DNA from: Marmoricola sp.
GTDB taxonomy: Bacteria; Actinomycetota; Actinomycetes; Propionibacteriales; Nocardioidaceae
Assembly (NCBI GenBank): GCA_030151765.1
Contig: JASLCW010000283.1
Span: 1 to 20,122 of the forward strand
Direction: 5' to 3'
Length of the DNA stretch: 20,122 bases
In this document: positions 1-6,214 of the stretch, in pieces
Numbering within the stretch: the stretch's first letter is position 1
Layout of the letters: every line of letters starts with the position of its first letter
Translations under genes and position numbers: made by a program
The notes under the pieces: model-generated
What the model saw: only the letters and a program-made list of their open reading frames with translations
The model's database searches: none
What the model was told of the DNA's origin: nothing

Positions 1-413
1 CGACCAGCCCGGACGCGGAACTGGTCGGCCTCTTCAAGACCAAGTCGGGTGGCAAGCCGGCGCACGCCGGCGCGAAGGTGGCCTTCGCGGAGACCCGTGA
101 CGAGGGCGTCGAGCACGCACACAGGCTGTGGTCGACGGCAGGCCTCCCGGGGGAGCTGGCCCAAGTGCTGCCCTCGCCGCGACACTTCGAGCAGGCGGCC
201 CAGTTGGTCACCGAGGAGATGACCGCCGAATCGGTCGTCGCCGGCGCCGACGTCGACGAGCACCTCGCCCGGATCCAGGAGTACGCCGATGCCGGGTACG
301 ACGCCCTGCACGTGGCGAACATGGGCCCGCACCACCAGGAGATGATCGCCTTCTACGGGGAGGAGATCATCCCGAGGATGGCGAGCCTGCGGCAGCGTCG
401 CGACGAGAGCTGA
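1..413 (+). CDS. LLM-class F420-dependent oxidoreductase, C-terminal part (5' truncated by window)
   Basis: The frame is open from base 3 to the TGA at 411-413, so this is the last ~136 residues of a protein that begins outside the window. The C-terminal sequence, with an ADVDEHLARIQEYADAGYD segment followed by a VANMGPHHQEMIAFYGEEI segment, matches the end of the luciferase-like (LLM) TIM-barrel family that uses coenzyme F420, in the subgroup related to F420-dependent glucose-6-phosphate dehydrogenase. Such enzymes move hydride between F420 and an alcohol, sugar or other substrate; the substrate cannot be judged from this fragment. A GTG at 78 is internal, since conserved-looking sequence continues upstream of it. 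The next gene starts 5 nt after the stop, so the two are probably co-transcribed. Confidence 0.8.
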   Translation, partial: TSPDAELVGLFKTKSGGKPAHAGAKVAFAETRDEGVEHAHRLWSTAGLPGELAQVLPSPRHFEQAAQLVTEEMTAESVVAGADVDEHLARIQEYADAGYDALHVANMGPHHQEMIAFYGEEIIPRMASLRQRRDES

Positions 414-418
414 GCCGG

Positions 419-2167
419 GTGTCCCCGGCATCGGCGTCCTGGGCGCAGGAGTATCCGCCCCGGGCCCTGCACGACTACGCGATGCTCGCGGACGGGGAGC
501 GCGGGGCGCTGATCGGCCCCCGCGGCGAGATCGCGTGGATGTGCGTGCCCCGCTGGGACGACGAACCCGTCTTCGGTTCGCTCCTCGGCGCCGGCCTCTG
601 CGCGCTGACACCGATCGGCGAGCGCTATGTCTGGGGCGGCTACTACGAGGAGGGTTCGCTGATCTGGCGCAGCCGCTGGATGACCACCTCGGCTCTGGTG
701 GAGGCGCGCGAGGCGCTCGTCCGGCCGTCCGATCCCGACGCCGCGGTGCTGCTGCGGCAGATCGTCGGCGTCGACGGCGAGGCTCGACTGCGCTTCGTCC
801 TCGATCCCCGGGCGGCCGGGGGTGCGGAGGGAATGCGCGACCTGCAGGTCGAGGGCGGCATCTGGAGTGCCCGGCTCGGGGATCTCAGCCTGCGCTGTTG
901 CGGTATCGGGGATGCTCGGGTCGAGGGTGGCGCGCTCGTCGCGGATATCGACATCGCGGCCGGTGAAGAGCGCGATCTGATGGTGGAGATCGGCCGCCGA
1001 TCGCTCAGCGGCCCCCTGCCCTCACCCGAGGCGGCCTGGCGTACGACGGAGCGGACCTGGTGTCAGGACGTCCCCGACGCCGACGGGTTGTGGGCGCGTC
1101 GCGATGTGCGCCTCGCGTACGCCGTCCTCGCCGGGATGACCAGCGGTGCCGGTGGCATGGTCGCGGCAGCCACGCGCTCCCTGCCCGAACGCGCCGAACG
1201 CGGTCGCGACTACGACTACCGGTTCGCCTGGGTGCGCGACCAGGCGATGGTCGGCCAGGCGATGGGCGCACTCGGGCCGCATCGCCTCATGATCGGCGCG
1301 GTCGACTTCGTGGCCGAACGGCTGCGCGAGGACGGGTCGTCCCTGCGGCCGGCGTACACGGTTGCCGGCGGGCGCGTCCCCGAGCAGGAGGAGCGAGAGC
1401 TGCCGGGCTACCCGGGTGGGGTCGACCATGCCGGCAACGACGCCGCCGAGCAGTTCCAGTTGGACGTCTTCGGCGAGGCGCTCCATCTCTTCGCGGCCGC
1501 CGCTCGGCACGGGCCGCTGGACAAGGGCACCTGGCAGGCGGTCGAGATCGCGGTCGACACGATCTCCGGGAACTGGCGGCGACCGGACGGGGGGATCTGG
1601 GAACTCGAACGGCGCCGGTGGACGCACTCGCGGCAGATGCTCGTCTCCGGGCTCGCACGCGTCGCTGCCCTGGCGCCCCGATCGCAGGCCGGTGACTGGC
1701 AGGCACTCGCGAAGCGCATCGACGACACCCTGCGCAAGGACTCCGTGCATCCCTCCGGCCGCTGGCAGCGCGCGAGCGACGACGCCGGGGTGGACGCCTC
1801 GCTGCTGATCCCGGTGCTGCGCAGCACCACGGATCTCGACGACCTGCTCACCCGTCGTACCGTGCGGGCCGTGCTGGACGACCTGACGGCGGAGGAGTTC
1901 TGCTACCGCTTCCACCACGACGACCTGCCGCTCGAGGAGGCCGAGGGTGCCTTCGTCCTCGCCGGCTTCCAGATGGCGATGGCCCTGCACCGGCTCGGCG
2001 ACCGCACCTTGGCTGCGCGCTGGTTCGAGCGCAACCGGGCCTCGTGCGGTGCCGCCGGTCTCTTCAGCGAGGAGTACGACGTCACCCAGCGCCAGCAGCG
2101 TGGGAATCTCCCGCAGGCCTTCGTACACGGCGCGCTCATCGAGGCCTCGGTGCTCCTGAGCCGATAG
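419..2167 (+). CDS. Glycoside hydrolase family 15 protein (glucoamylase/trehalase-like)
   Basis: This 582-residue protein starts at GTG 419, 5 nt after the preceding stop. A longer open frame from 128 exists but overlaps the upstream gene and adds only low-complexity Arg-rich sequence. An N-terminal beta-sandwich-like region (~15-210) is followed by an (alpha/alpha)6 barrel (~230-580). GH15 signatures are the RDYDYRFAWVRDQAM segment near 263-276, the PDGGIWE segment with probable general acid E395, and FSEEYD near 549-554 with the probable catalytic base, followed by GNLPQAFVHGALI. GH15 enzymes release glucose from alpha-glucans or, in several actinobacteria, split trehalose; the sequence does not decide between them. 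Stress genes nearby make a trehalose or glycogen role attractive, but that is inference. The gene ends in a strong hairpin (2133-2192). Confidence 0.9.
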   Translation: MSPASASWAQEYPPRALHDYAMLADGERGALIGPRGEIAWMCVPRWDDEPVFGSLLGAGLCALTPIGERYVWGGYYEEGSLIWRSRWMTTSALVEAREALVRPSDPDAAVLLRQIVGVDGEARLRFVLDPRAAGGAEGMRDLQVEGGIWSARLGDLSLRCCGIGDARVEGGALVADIDIAAGEERDLMVEIGRRSLSGPLPSPEAAWRTTERTWCQDVPDADGLWARRDVRLAYAVLAGMTSGAGGMVAAATRSLPERAERGRDYDYRFAWVRDQAMVGQAMGALGPHRLMIGAVDFVAERLREDGSSLRPAYTVAGGRVPEQEERELPGYPGGVDHAGNDAAEQFQLDVFGEALHLFAAAARHGPLDKGTWQAVEIAVDTISGNWRRPDGGIWELERRRWTHSRQMLVSGLARVAALAPRSQAGDWQALAKRIDDTLRKDSVHPSGRWQRASDDAGVDASLLIPVLRSTTDLDDLLTRRTVRAVLDDLTAEEFCYRFHHDDLPLEEAEGAFVLAGFQMAMALHRLGDRTLAARWFERNRASCGAAGLFSEEYDVTQRQQRGNLPQAFVHGALIEASVLLSR

Positions 2168-2192
2168 CTCGTGGCGGAGGCCTCGATGAGCG
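2133..2192. terminator. 16-bp inverted repeat spanning the GH15 stop codon, probable bidirectional terminator
   Basis: CGCTCATCGAGGCCTC (2133-2148) is perfectly inverted as GAGGCCTCGATGAGCG (2177-2192), with a 28-nt loop containing the GH15 stop (2165-2167). There is no T tract, as is common in high-GC actinobacteria. It lies between convergent GH15 and sigma-factor genes. A second, competing hairpin uses GAGCGTC (2188-2194) and GACGCTC (2211-2217) around the sigma-factor stop; it shares bases with the first, so only one can form at a time. Confidence 0.65.
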
Positions 2193-2204
2193 TCCTTCCC
2201 GGCC

Positions 2205-2945
2205 TCAGGCGACGCTCGGGTCGGCGAGTGCGGCGCGCAGTTCCGCGAAGATCTGCGAGAGCAGGCGGGAGACCTGCATCTGGGTCACCCCGATCTCCTC
2301 GCCGATCTGCTTCTGGGTCCAGCCCCGGAAGAAGCGGAGTTCGATGATCCGGCGGTCCCGCTGTCCGAGTTTGCGGACCACCGGACCGAGGATCGTCCGT
2401 GCCTCGCACCGGGCGAAGCCGGCGTCGATCTCACCCTGCCGGTCGGCAACGGTCGGCGAGCCCTCCTCGCCGATGGGGAGGTCCAGCGAGCCCGGGGAGA
2501 AGCAGCCGTCGATGCTGAGAATCTCGATGACATCGTCCATCGGGACGTCGAGGTCCTCCGCGATCTCCTGCGGGGTCGGTGAACGACCCAGCGACTGCTC
2601 GAGCCGAGCCTCCGCCGCCCAGACCCGCGCCTGGAGCTCCTGCAGCCGACGTGGAGGTCGTACCATCCAGCCGCCGTCGCGGAAGGCCTTGCGCAGCTCG
2701 CCCTTGATGGTCGGGATCGCGAAGGCGAGAAAGTCGCCTCCACGATCGGGGTCGTATCTGCGCGCCGCGGCGACCAGCCCGAGGCAGGCCACCTGTTCGA
2801 GGTCGGCCGCCGGGATGCCACGGCCCGCGTAGTGCCGTGACAGGTGAAGGGCGACCGGCATGTTGATCTCCACGAGACGTCGTACGAGATGCTCGCGGGA
2901 GTGACCACTGGTCCGGTTCCACCGGATCAACAGGGTCTTCGTCAT
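2205..2945 (-). CDS. SigB/SigF-family RNA polymerase sigma factor (group 3)
   Basis: From the ATG at 2945 this encodes 246 residues. Region 2 (~20-90) includes EINMPVALHLSRHYAGRG, the AADLEQVACLGLVAAARRYD core-binding segment, and FLAFAIPTIKGELRKAFRD followed by VRPPRRLQEL, all typical of the actinobacterial SigF/SigB general-stress group. Region 3 (~105-150) has RSPTPQEIAEDLDV. Region 4 (~185-240) ends in the helix-turn-helix WTQKQIGEEIGVTQMQVSRLL. It would recruit RNA polymerase to stress promoters of the GNNT-N15-GGGTAC type, several of which occur in this window. No anti-sigma (RsbW-like) gene is adjacent. The start is uncertain: ATG 2945 has no Shine-Dalgarno and directly abuts an 11-bp inverted repeat. 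An in-frame ATG at 3074 would give 289 residues and lies inside another palindrome. Confidence 0.9.
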   Translation of the reverse strand: MTKTLLIRWNRTSGHSREHLVRRLVEINMPVALHLSRHYAGRGIPAADLEQVACLGLVAAARRYDPDRGGDFLAFAIPTIKGELRKAFRDGGWMVRPPRRLQELQARVWAAEARLEQSLGRSPTPQEIAEDLDVPMDDVIEILSIDGCFSPGSLDLPIGEEGSPTVADRQGEIDAGFARCEARTILGPVVRKLGQRDRRIIELRFFRGWTQKQIGEEIGVTQMQVSRLLSQIFAELRAALADPSVA

Positions 2946-2970
2946 GGCGTCACGACGCTGTCGTGACGCC
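2946..2970. promoter_or_regulatory. Perfect 11-bp inverted repeat abutting the sigma-factor start codon
   Basis: GGCGTCACGAC (2946-2956) and GTCGTGACGCC (2960-2970) are exact reverse complements separated by 3 nt. The repeat ends one base before the ATG at 2945, where a ribosome binding site would be expected. It could be an operator, or an mRNA hairpin that hides the translation start. If translation begins further upstream it would simply be coding sequence. Confidence 0.55.
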
Positions 2971-3066
2971 GGGATGTCGCGCCTGTGGCGCAGGTCGAGA
3001 ACATTCGAGGCTTCCACCGAGATCGCTCCGGCCTCTGTCGTTCCGCACGGCACATGGTTTGGCCGC

Positions 3067-3080
3067 TCACTCATGAGTGA
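3067..3080. promoter_or_regulatory. 14-bp perfect palindrome in the sigma factor/SDR divergent region
   Basis: TCACTCATGAGTGA is its own reverse complement. It sits in the 242-bp interval between the divergent sigma-factor and SDR genes, a suitable place for a dimeric regulator to affect both. It also contains the alternative sigma-factor ATG at 3074. The binding protein is unknown. Confidence 0.4.
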
Positions 3081-3131
3081 AGCACCCGACGGGCGATCTC
3101 GCCAGCTCGTGTGTGTCGACATGTGAGAAGC

Positions 3132-3156
3132 GCATGTCATCGGCGGAAACGGGTAC
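3132..3156 (+). promoter_or_regulatory. SigB/SigF-type promoter of the SDR-HAD operon
   Basis: GCAT (3132-3135), a 15-nt spacer and GGGTAC (3151-3156) match the GNNT-N14-16-GGGTAC pattern known for Streptomyces SigB. The start of transcription would fall near 3163, about 25 nt before the GTG at 3188, leaving room for the AGGAGG ribosome binding site at 3176-3181. The same GCAT-N15-GGGTAC is found before dps. Confidence 0.65.
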
Positions 3157-3187
3157 TGCGACGGGCGCCGACGACAGGAGGACGCGG

Positions 3188-4192
3188 GTGAGAACGCCAG
3201 GGGACGGAGTGGTCGTCGTCACCGGCGCGAGCGCCGGAGTCGGACGCGCGGTGGCCGCCGAGCTCGGTGGACGAGGCCGTCGGGTGGCTCTGCTCGCCCG
3301 CGGGGAGTCGGGCCTGCAGGCCTGTGCGGACGAGGTCCGTGAGTGCGGGGGAGAGGCCTGGGTCGAGGTCGTCGACGTCGCCTCGGCGGATGCGGTCGAT
3401 GCGGCCGCGTCCCGGGTCGAGGAGGAGTTCGGGCGGATCGACGGCTGGATCAACTGCGCCTTCGCCGGGGTCTTCGCCCGGGCCTGGGAGGTACGTCCCG
3501 AGGAATACCGCCGGATCACCGAGGTGACCTATCTCGGCTATGTGCACGGCACCCTCGCTGCCCTGGAACGCATGCGTCCACGCAATCGGGGGACGATCGT
3601 TCAGGTGGGCTCTGCGCTCGCCTATCGGGGGATTCCGCTGCAGGCGCCGTACTGCGCCGCGAAGCATGCGATCCAGGGCTTCCACGAATCCCTTCGGTGC
3701 GAACTTCTCCACGACCACAGCCGGGTACGGGTCACGATGGTGCAGTTGCCGGCGGTCAACACCCCGCAGTTCGGCTGGGTCGTCTCGAGGCTGGGCAGAC
3801 GGCCACGACCGGTCGCACCGATCTACGAGCCCGAGGTCGCGGCGCGGGGCATCTGCCACGCACTCGACCATCCCGGGCGGCGGGAGCGCTGGGTGGGTGC
3901 GAGTACGGCACTGACGCTGATGGCCAACGCCGTCGCACCCGGACTGCTGGATCGATACCTGGCTCGTACGGGTCTCGGCGCCCAGCTGACCGACGAGACG
4001 GATGACGGCGTACCAGGGAATCTCTGGCAACCCCGGGACAGTGCGGAGGACGCCGGCAGCCACGGTGCCTTCGACGAGCATGCTTGGCGGCACAGTGCCG
4101 AGCAGTGGTGTGCCCGCCACCCCGCCTTGGCGGGCGGGACCGCGCTGGGTGCCGCCGCCCTCGGCTGGAAGGCGGCGAGGGAGCTTCGATGA
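3188..4192 (+). CDS. SDR-family NAD(P)-dependent oxidoreductase
   Basis: The start is GTG 3188, preceded by a strong AGGAGG at 3176-3181 with 6-nt spacing; upstream in-frame ATGs (3077, 3134) lie before or within the predicted promoter. The 334-residue product has a Rossmann fold with the TGASAGVG nucleotide-binding motif (12-19), N89 in a variant INCAFAG motif, and the catalytic set S142, Y155 and K159 (YCAAK). After the ~250-residue SDR core there is a ~80-residue extension ending in a small, Ala/Gly-rich, possibly membrane-associated helix. Related proteins are annotated as general-stress or glucose-dehydrogenase-like SDRs in actinobacteria; the substrate is unknown. The stop overlaps the HAD gene's start as ATGA (4189-4192), indicating translational coupling. 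Confidence 0.9.
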   Translation: MRTPGDGVVVVTGASAGVGRAVAAELGGRGRRVALLARGESGLQACADEVRECGGEAWVEVVDVASADAVDAAASRVEEEFGRIDGWINCAFAGVFARAWEVRPEEYRRITEVTYLGYVHGTLAALERMRPRNRGTIVQVGSALAYRGIPLQAPYCAAKHAIQGFHESLRCELLHDHSRVRVTMVQLPAVNTPQFGWVVSRLGRRPRPVAPIYEPEVAARGICHALDHPGRRERWVGASTALTLMANAVAPGLLDRYLARTGLGAQLTDETDDGVPGNLWQPRDSAEDAGSHGAFDEHAWRHSAEQWCARHPALAGGTALGAAALGWKAARELR

Positions 4193-4872
4193 CCGACACC
4201 GTGGTCCTGGACATCGACGGGACGCTCGTCGACTCGAACTACCACCACACCCTGGCCTGGGCGCGGGCCTTCCGAGCGCTCGGCTTCGACGTGCCGCTCT
4301 GGCGGATCCACCGAGGCATCGGCATGGGCGGTGATCGCCTGGTGCCCTGGCTGATCGGCGAGAACGCCGACCATGAGCTCGGAGATCAGGTCCGCGACGC
4401 CTGGGAGGGCGAGATCGACGGCCTGCTCGGCGAGACGATCCTGTTGCCCTTCGCGAGTGAGCTGCTGCGCAGACTGGACGGCTTGTCCGTCAAGGTGGTG
4501 CTGGCCAGTTCCGGTAAGCCCGATCACGTACGACGGGCGCTCCGGCTGCTCGGCGAACGACCCCGCGTGGACGAGGCGATCGACCATGTCGCCAGTAGTG
4601 GCGATGCGGCGAGCAAACCGGCTCCGGACCTGATCCACAAGGCGCTCGACGAGGTCGGTGGTTCGGCGGCGGTGGTGATCGGCGACTCGGTCTGGGATGC
4701 GCGGGCGGCGCAACGAGCGGGCAGCCGGATGGTCGGCGTGCTCACCGGTGGCTTCGGGGCTGCCGAATTGATCGAGGCCGGTGCCGAACGCGTCTTCGCA
4801 GACCTTGCTGATCTGCTCGAGGCGCTCGACGACGTGGTCGGCCGGGAGGGCTCAGCTGTCCCCGGGGAGTGA
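4189..4872 (+). CDS. HAD-superfamily hydrolase (phosphoglycolate phosphatase-like)
   Basis: The 227-residue product begins at ATG 4189, overlapping the SDR stop. HAD motif I is DIDGTLVDS with nucleophile D8 and acid/base D10, motif II is in VVLASSG, motif III is the Lys in SKPAPDL, and motif IV is GDSVWDA. A helical C1-type cap lies between motifs I and II, as in phosphoglycolate and beta-phosphoglucomutase-type phosphatases. It would remove phosphate from a small cytosolic metabolite; the true substrate cannot be read from the sequence. It is the second gene of the SDR operon and ends in a 21-bp tail-to-tail overlap with the GAF-ANTAR gene, so antisense interference between the two transcripts is possible. 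Confidence 0.88.
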   Translation: MTDTVVLDIDGTLVDSNYHHTLAWARAFRALGFDVPLWRIHRGIGMGGDRLVPWLIGENADHELGDQVRDAWEGEIDGLLGETILLPFASELLRRLDGLSVKVVLASSGKPDHVRRALRLLGERPRVDEAIDHVASSGDAASKPAPDLIHKALDEVGGSAAVVIGDSVWDARAAQRAGSRMVGVLTGGFGAAELIEAGAERVFADLADLLEALDDVVGREGSAVPGE

Positions 4873-5604
4873 GCGGGTGGTGATGAGCTCCTCCGCCACC
4901 TCGCGCAGCTTGACGTTGTTGCTCTGGGAATAGCGCATCAGCACCTGGAAGGCCTGGTCCTCGGTGAGCCCGTAGCGCTCCATCAGAATGCCCTGGGCCT
5001 GCCCGATCCGCTTGCGCGCGTCGATCGCATGCCACAGGTTCTCCGTCTTGTGTGCCCGGCTGAGCGCCGCCGCCGCGTGACGTGCCATCACCTGGGCGAC
5101 GGCCTGGTCGTCGAGGTCGAAGTGATCCGGGCGGGTGTCGTAGAGGTTGAGGGTGCCGACCACCCGGGTCGGTGTGTACAGGCGCGCGCCGAGCATGCTC
5201 CGGACGCCGAGCTCGGCGGCCTGTTTGCTCCAATCAGGCCAGCGTGTCTCCGTCTTCGTGTCGGTTACCAGGACGCCGAGGCGGTCGGAGACGAGGTCCA
5301 GGTCCGGCCCTTCACCGAGCCGGTTCTGGATCTCTTCCAGTCCGACGACCAACGGGTCCGTCGTCGCCACCGACTCGATCGACTTCCCGCGACGCATGCT
5401 CACGCCGGCGTACTGGCATTGGAGTGCGGACAGGGCGAAGGTGAGGATGCGTTCGACCGTCTCGTCGACGCTCCCCTCGGTGTGCACTTCGAGGACCATC
5501 TCCGCGAAGGCCGCGGTGGCGCCGAGAGAGACGGAGCCGTCCAGGCTCACCTCGGGCGCCTCCGCTGCTCGGGCGGCGGCGGTGTCCTCGGGGGTCTGGT
5601 CCAC
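4852..5604 (-). CDS. GAF-ANTAR domain transcription antitermination regulator
   Basis: From GTG 5604 this is a 250-residue protein. Residues ~40-180 form a GAF sensor domain (GVSMRRG, LGVRSMLGARLY, VVGTLNLYDTRPDHFD), and ~187-245 form an ANTAR RNA-binding domain with the diagnostic IGQAQGILMERYGLTEDQAF and LREVAEELI segments. ANTAR proteins bind dual-hairpin RNAs to prevent transcription termination; GAF-ANTAR proteins without a kinase partner are common in actinobacteria and are thought to sense small ligands or redox state. The start is moderately uncertain: GTG 5604 lacks a clear Shine-Dalgarno, and an in-frame TTG at 5640 would add 12 residues. The gene is divergent from dps with a 74-bp gap. 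Confidence 0.88.
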   Translation of the reverse strand: MDQTPEDTAAARAAEAPEVSLDGSVSLGATAAFAEMVLEVHTEGSVDETVERILTFALSALQCQYAGVSMRRGKSIESVATTDPLVVGLEEIQNRLGEGPDLDLVSDRLGVLVTDTKTETRWPDWSKQAAELGVRSMLGARLYTPTRVVGTLNLYDTRPDHFDLDDQAVAQVMARHAAAALSRAHKTENLWHAIDARKRIGQAQGILMERYGLTEDQAFQVLMRYSQSNNVKLREVAEELITTRSLPGDS

Positions 5605-5644
5605 GCCTGAAGCTAAGCACCCTCCCGAAGGGGGCGACAAGGTC

Positions 5645-5669
5645 GCATGAGACGGCAGCCGATGGGTAC
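5645..5669 (+). promoter_or_regulatory. SigB/SigF-type promoter of dps
   Basis: GCAT (5645-5648), 15 nt, GGGTAC (5664-5669). The hexamer ends 9 nt before the dps ATG (5679), so transcription would begin at or next to the start codon, giving a leaderless mRNA. This agrees with the lack of a ribosome binding site. Confidence 0.65.
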
Positions 5670-5678
5670 AGGCGGACC

Positions 5679-6209
5679 ATGACGATTCCTACTCCGACCC
5701 CGCCGAAGATCGGGTACACGACACCCGGGATGGACGAGAACGACGCCCGGCAGGTGATCGGCCTGCTGCAGGAGAGGCTCCATGCCTGCAATGGCCTGCA
5801 TCTCACGCTCAAGCACGTCCACTGGAATGTGGTCGGTCCCCAGTTCATCGCCGTACACGAGATGATCGACCCGCAGGTGGACGACGTACGCGCGATGGCG
5901 GACGATCTCGCCGAGCGCATCGCCACTCTGGGTGGATCGCCGCAGGGAACGCCGATCGAGCTGGCCCGCGCGCTGGACCAGGACTACGAGGTCGGCCGCG
6001 CGTGCACGCAGGACCACCTCGCCGCCCTGGACCGCTTCTACCGCGGCATCATCGAGGCGCATCGCCACGCGATCGACGAGCTCGACAAGCTGGATCTCGT
6101 CACCCAGGACATGCTGATCGGGCAGACCGAGAAGCTCGAGCTCTTCCACTGGTTCGTCCGGGCGCACCTCGAGGATCCGTCCGGGCGGCTCGAGACCGAC
6201 GAGGACTGA
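5679..6209 (+). CDS. dps: Dps-family DNA-binding ferritin-like protein
   Basis: The 176-residue four-helix-bundle protein closely resembles mycobacterial Dps1. The LHLTLKHVHWNVVGPQF and VHEMIDPQVDDV segments are characteristic. Ferroxidase-site residues H48, H60, D64, D75 and E79 keep the same spacing as in E. coli Dps (H51, H63, D67, D78, E82). Dps dodecamers oxidise Fe(II) with peroxide, store the iron and protect DNA. The short N-terminal tail is Thr/Pro-rich with little positive charge and the C-terminus is acidic, so DNA binding of the kind driven by Lys-rich tails is not obvious. A predicted stress promoter lies immediately upstream. The gene ends 5 bp from the convergent antiporter operon. 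Confidence 0.95.
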   Translation: MTIPTPTPPKIGYTTPGMDENDARQVIGLLQERLHACNGLHLTLKHVHWNVVGPQFIAVHEMIDPQVDDVRAMADDLAERIATLGGSPQGTPIELARALDQDYEVGRACTQDHLAALDRFYRGIIEAHRHAIDELDKLDLVTQDMLIGQTEKLELFHWFVRAHLEDPSGRLETDED

Positions 6210-6214
6210 CGACC

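Noticed and set aside
128..418. N-terminal extension of the GH15 protein from 128
   Set aside because: It overlaps the end of the F420 oxidoreductase in another frame and is low-complexity; GTG 419 directly after that gene is the natural start.
1022..2128. 368-codon minus-strand open frame inside the GH15 gene
   Set aside because: GH15 catalytic motifs are clear on the plus strand; the minus frame has no family features.
5711..5716. GGGTAC inside the 5' part of dps, upstream of an internal ATG at 5730
   Set aside because: It lies 13 nt before the internal ATG and has no GNNT at the right distance checked; the copy at 5664-5669 has both and suits the longer start.
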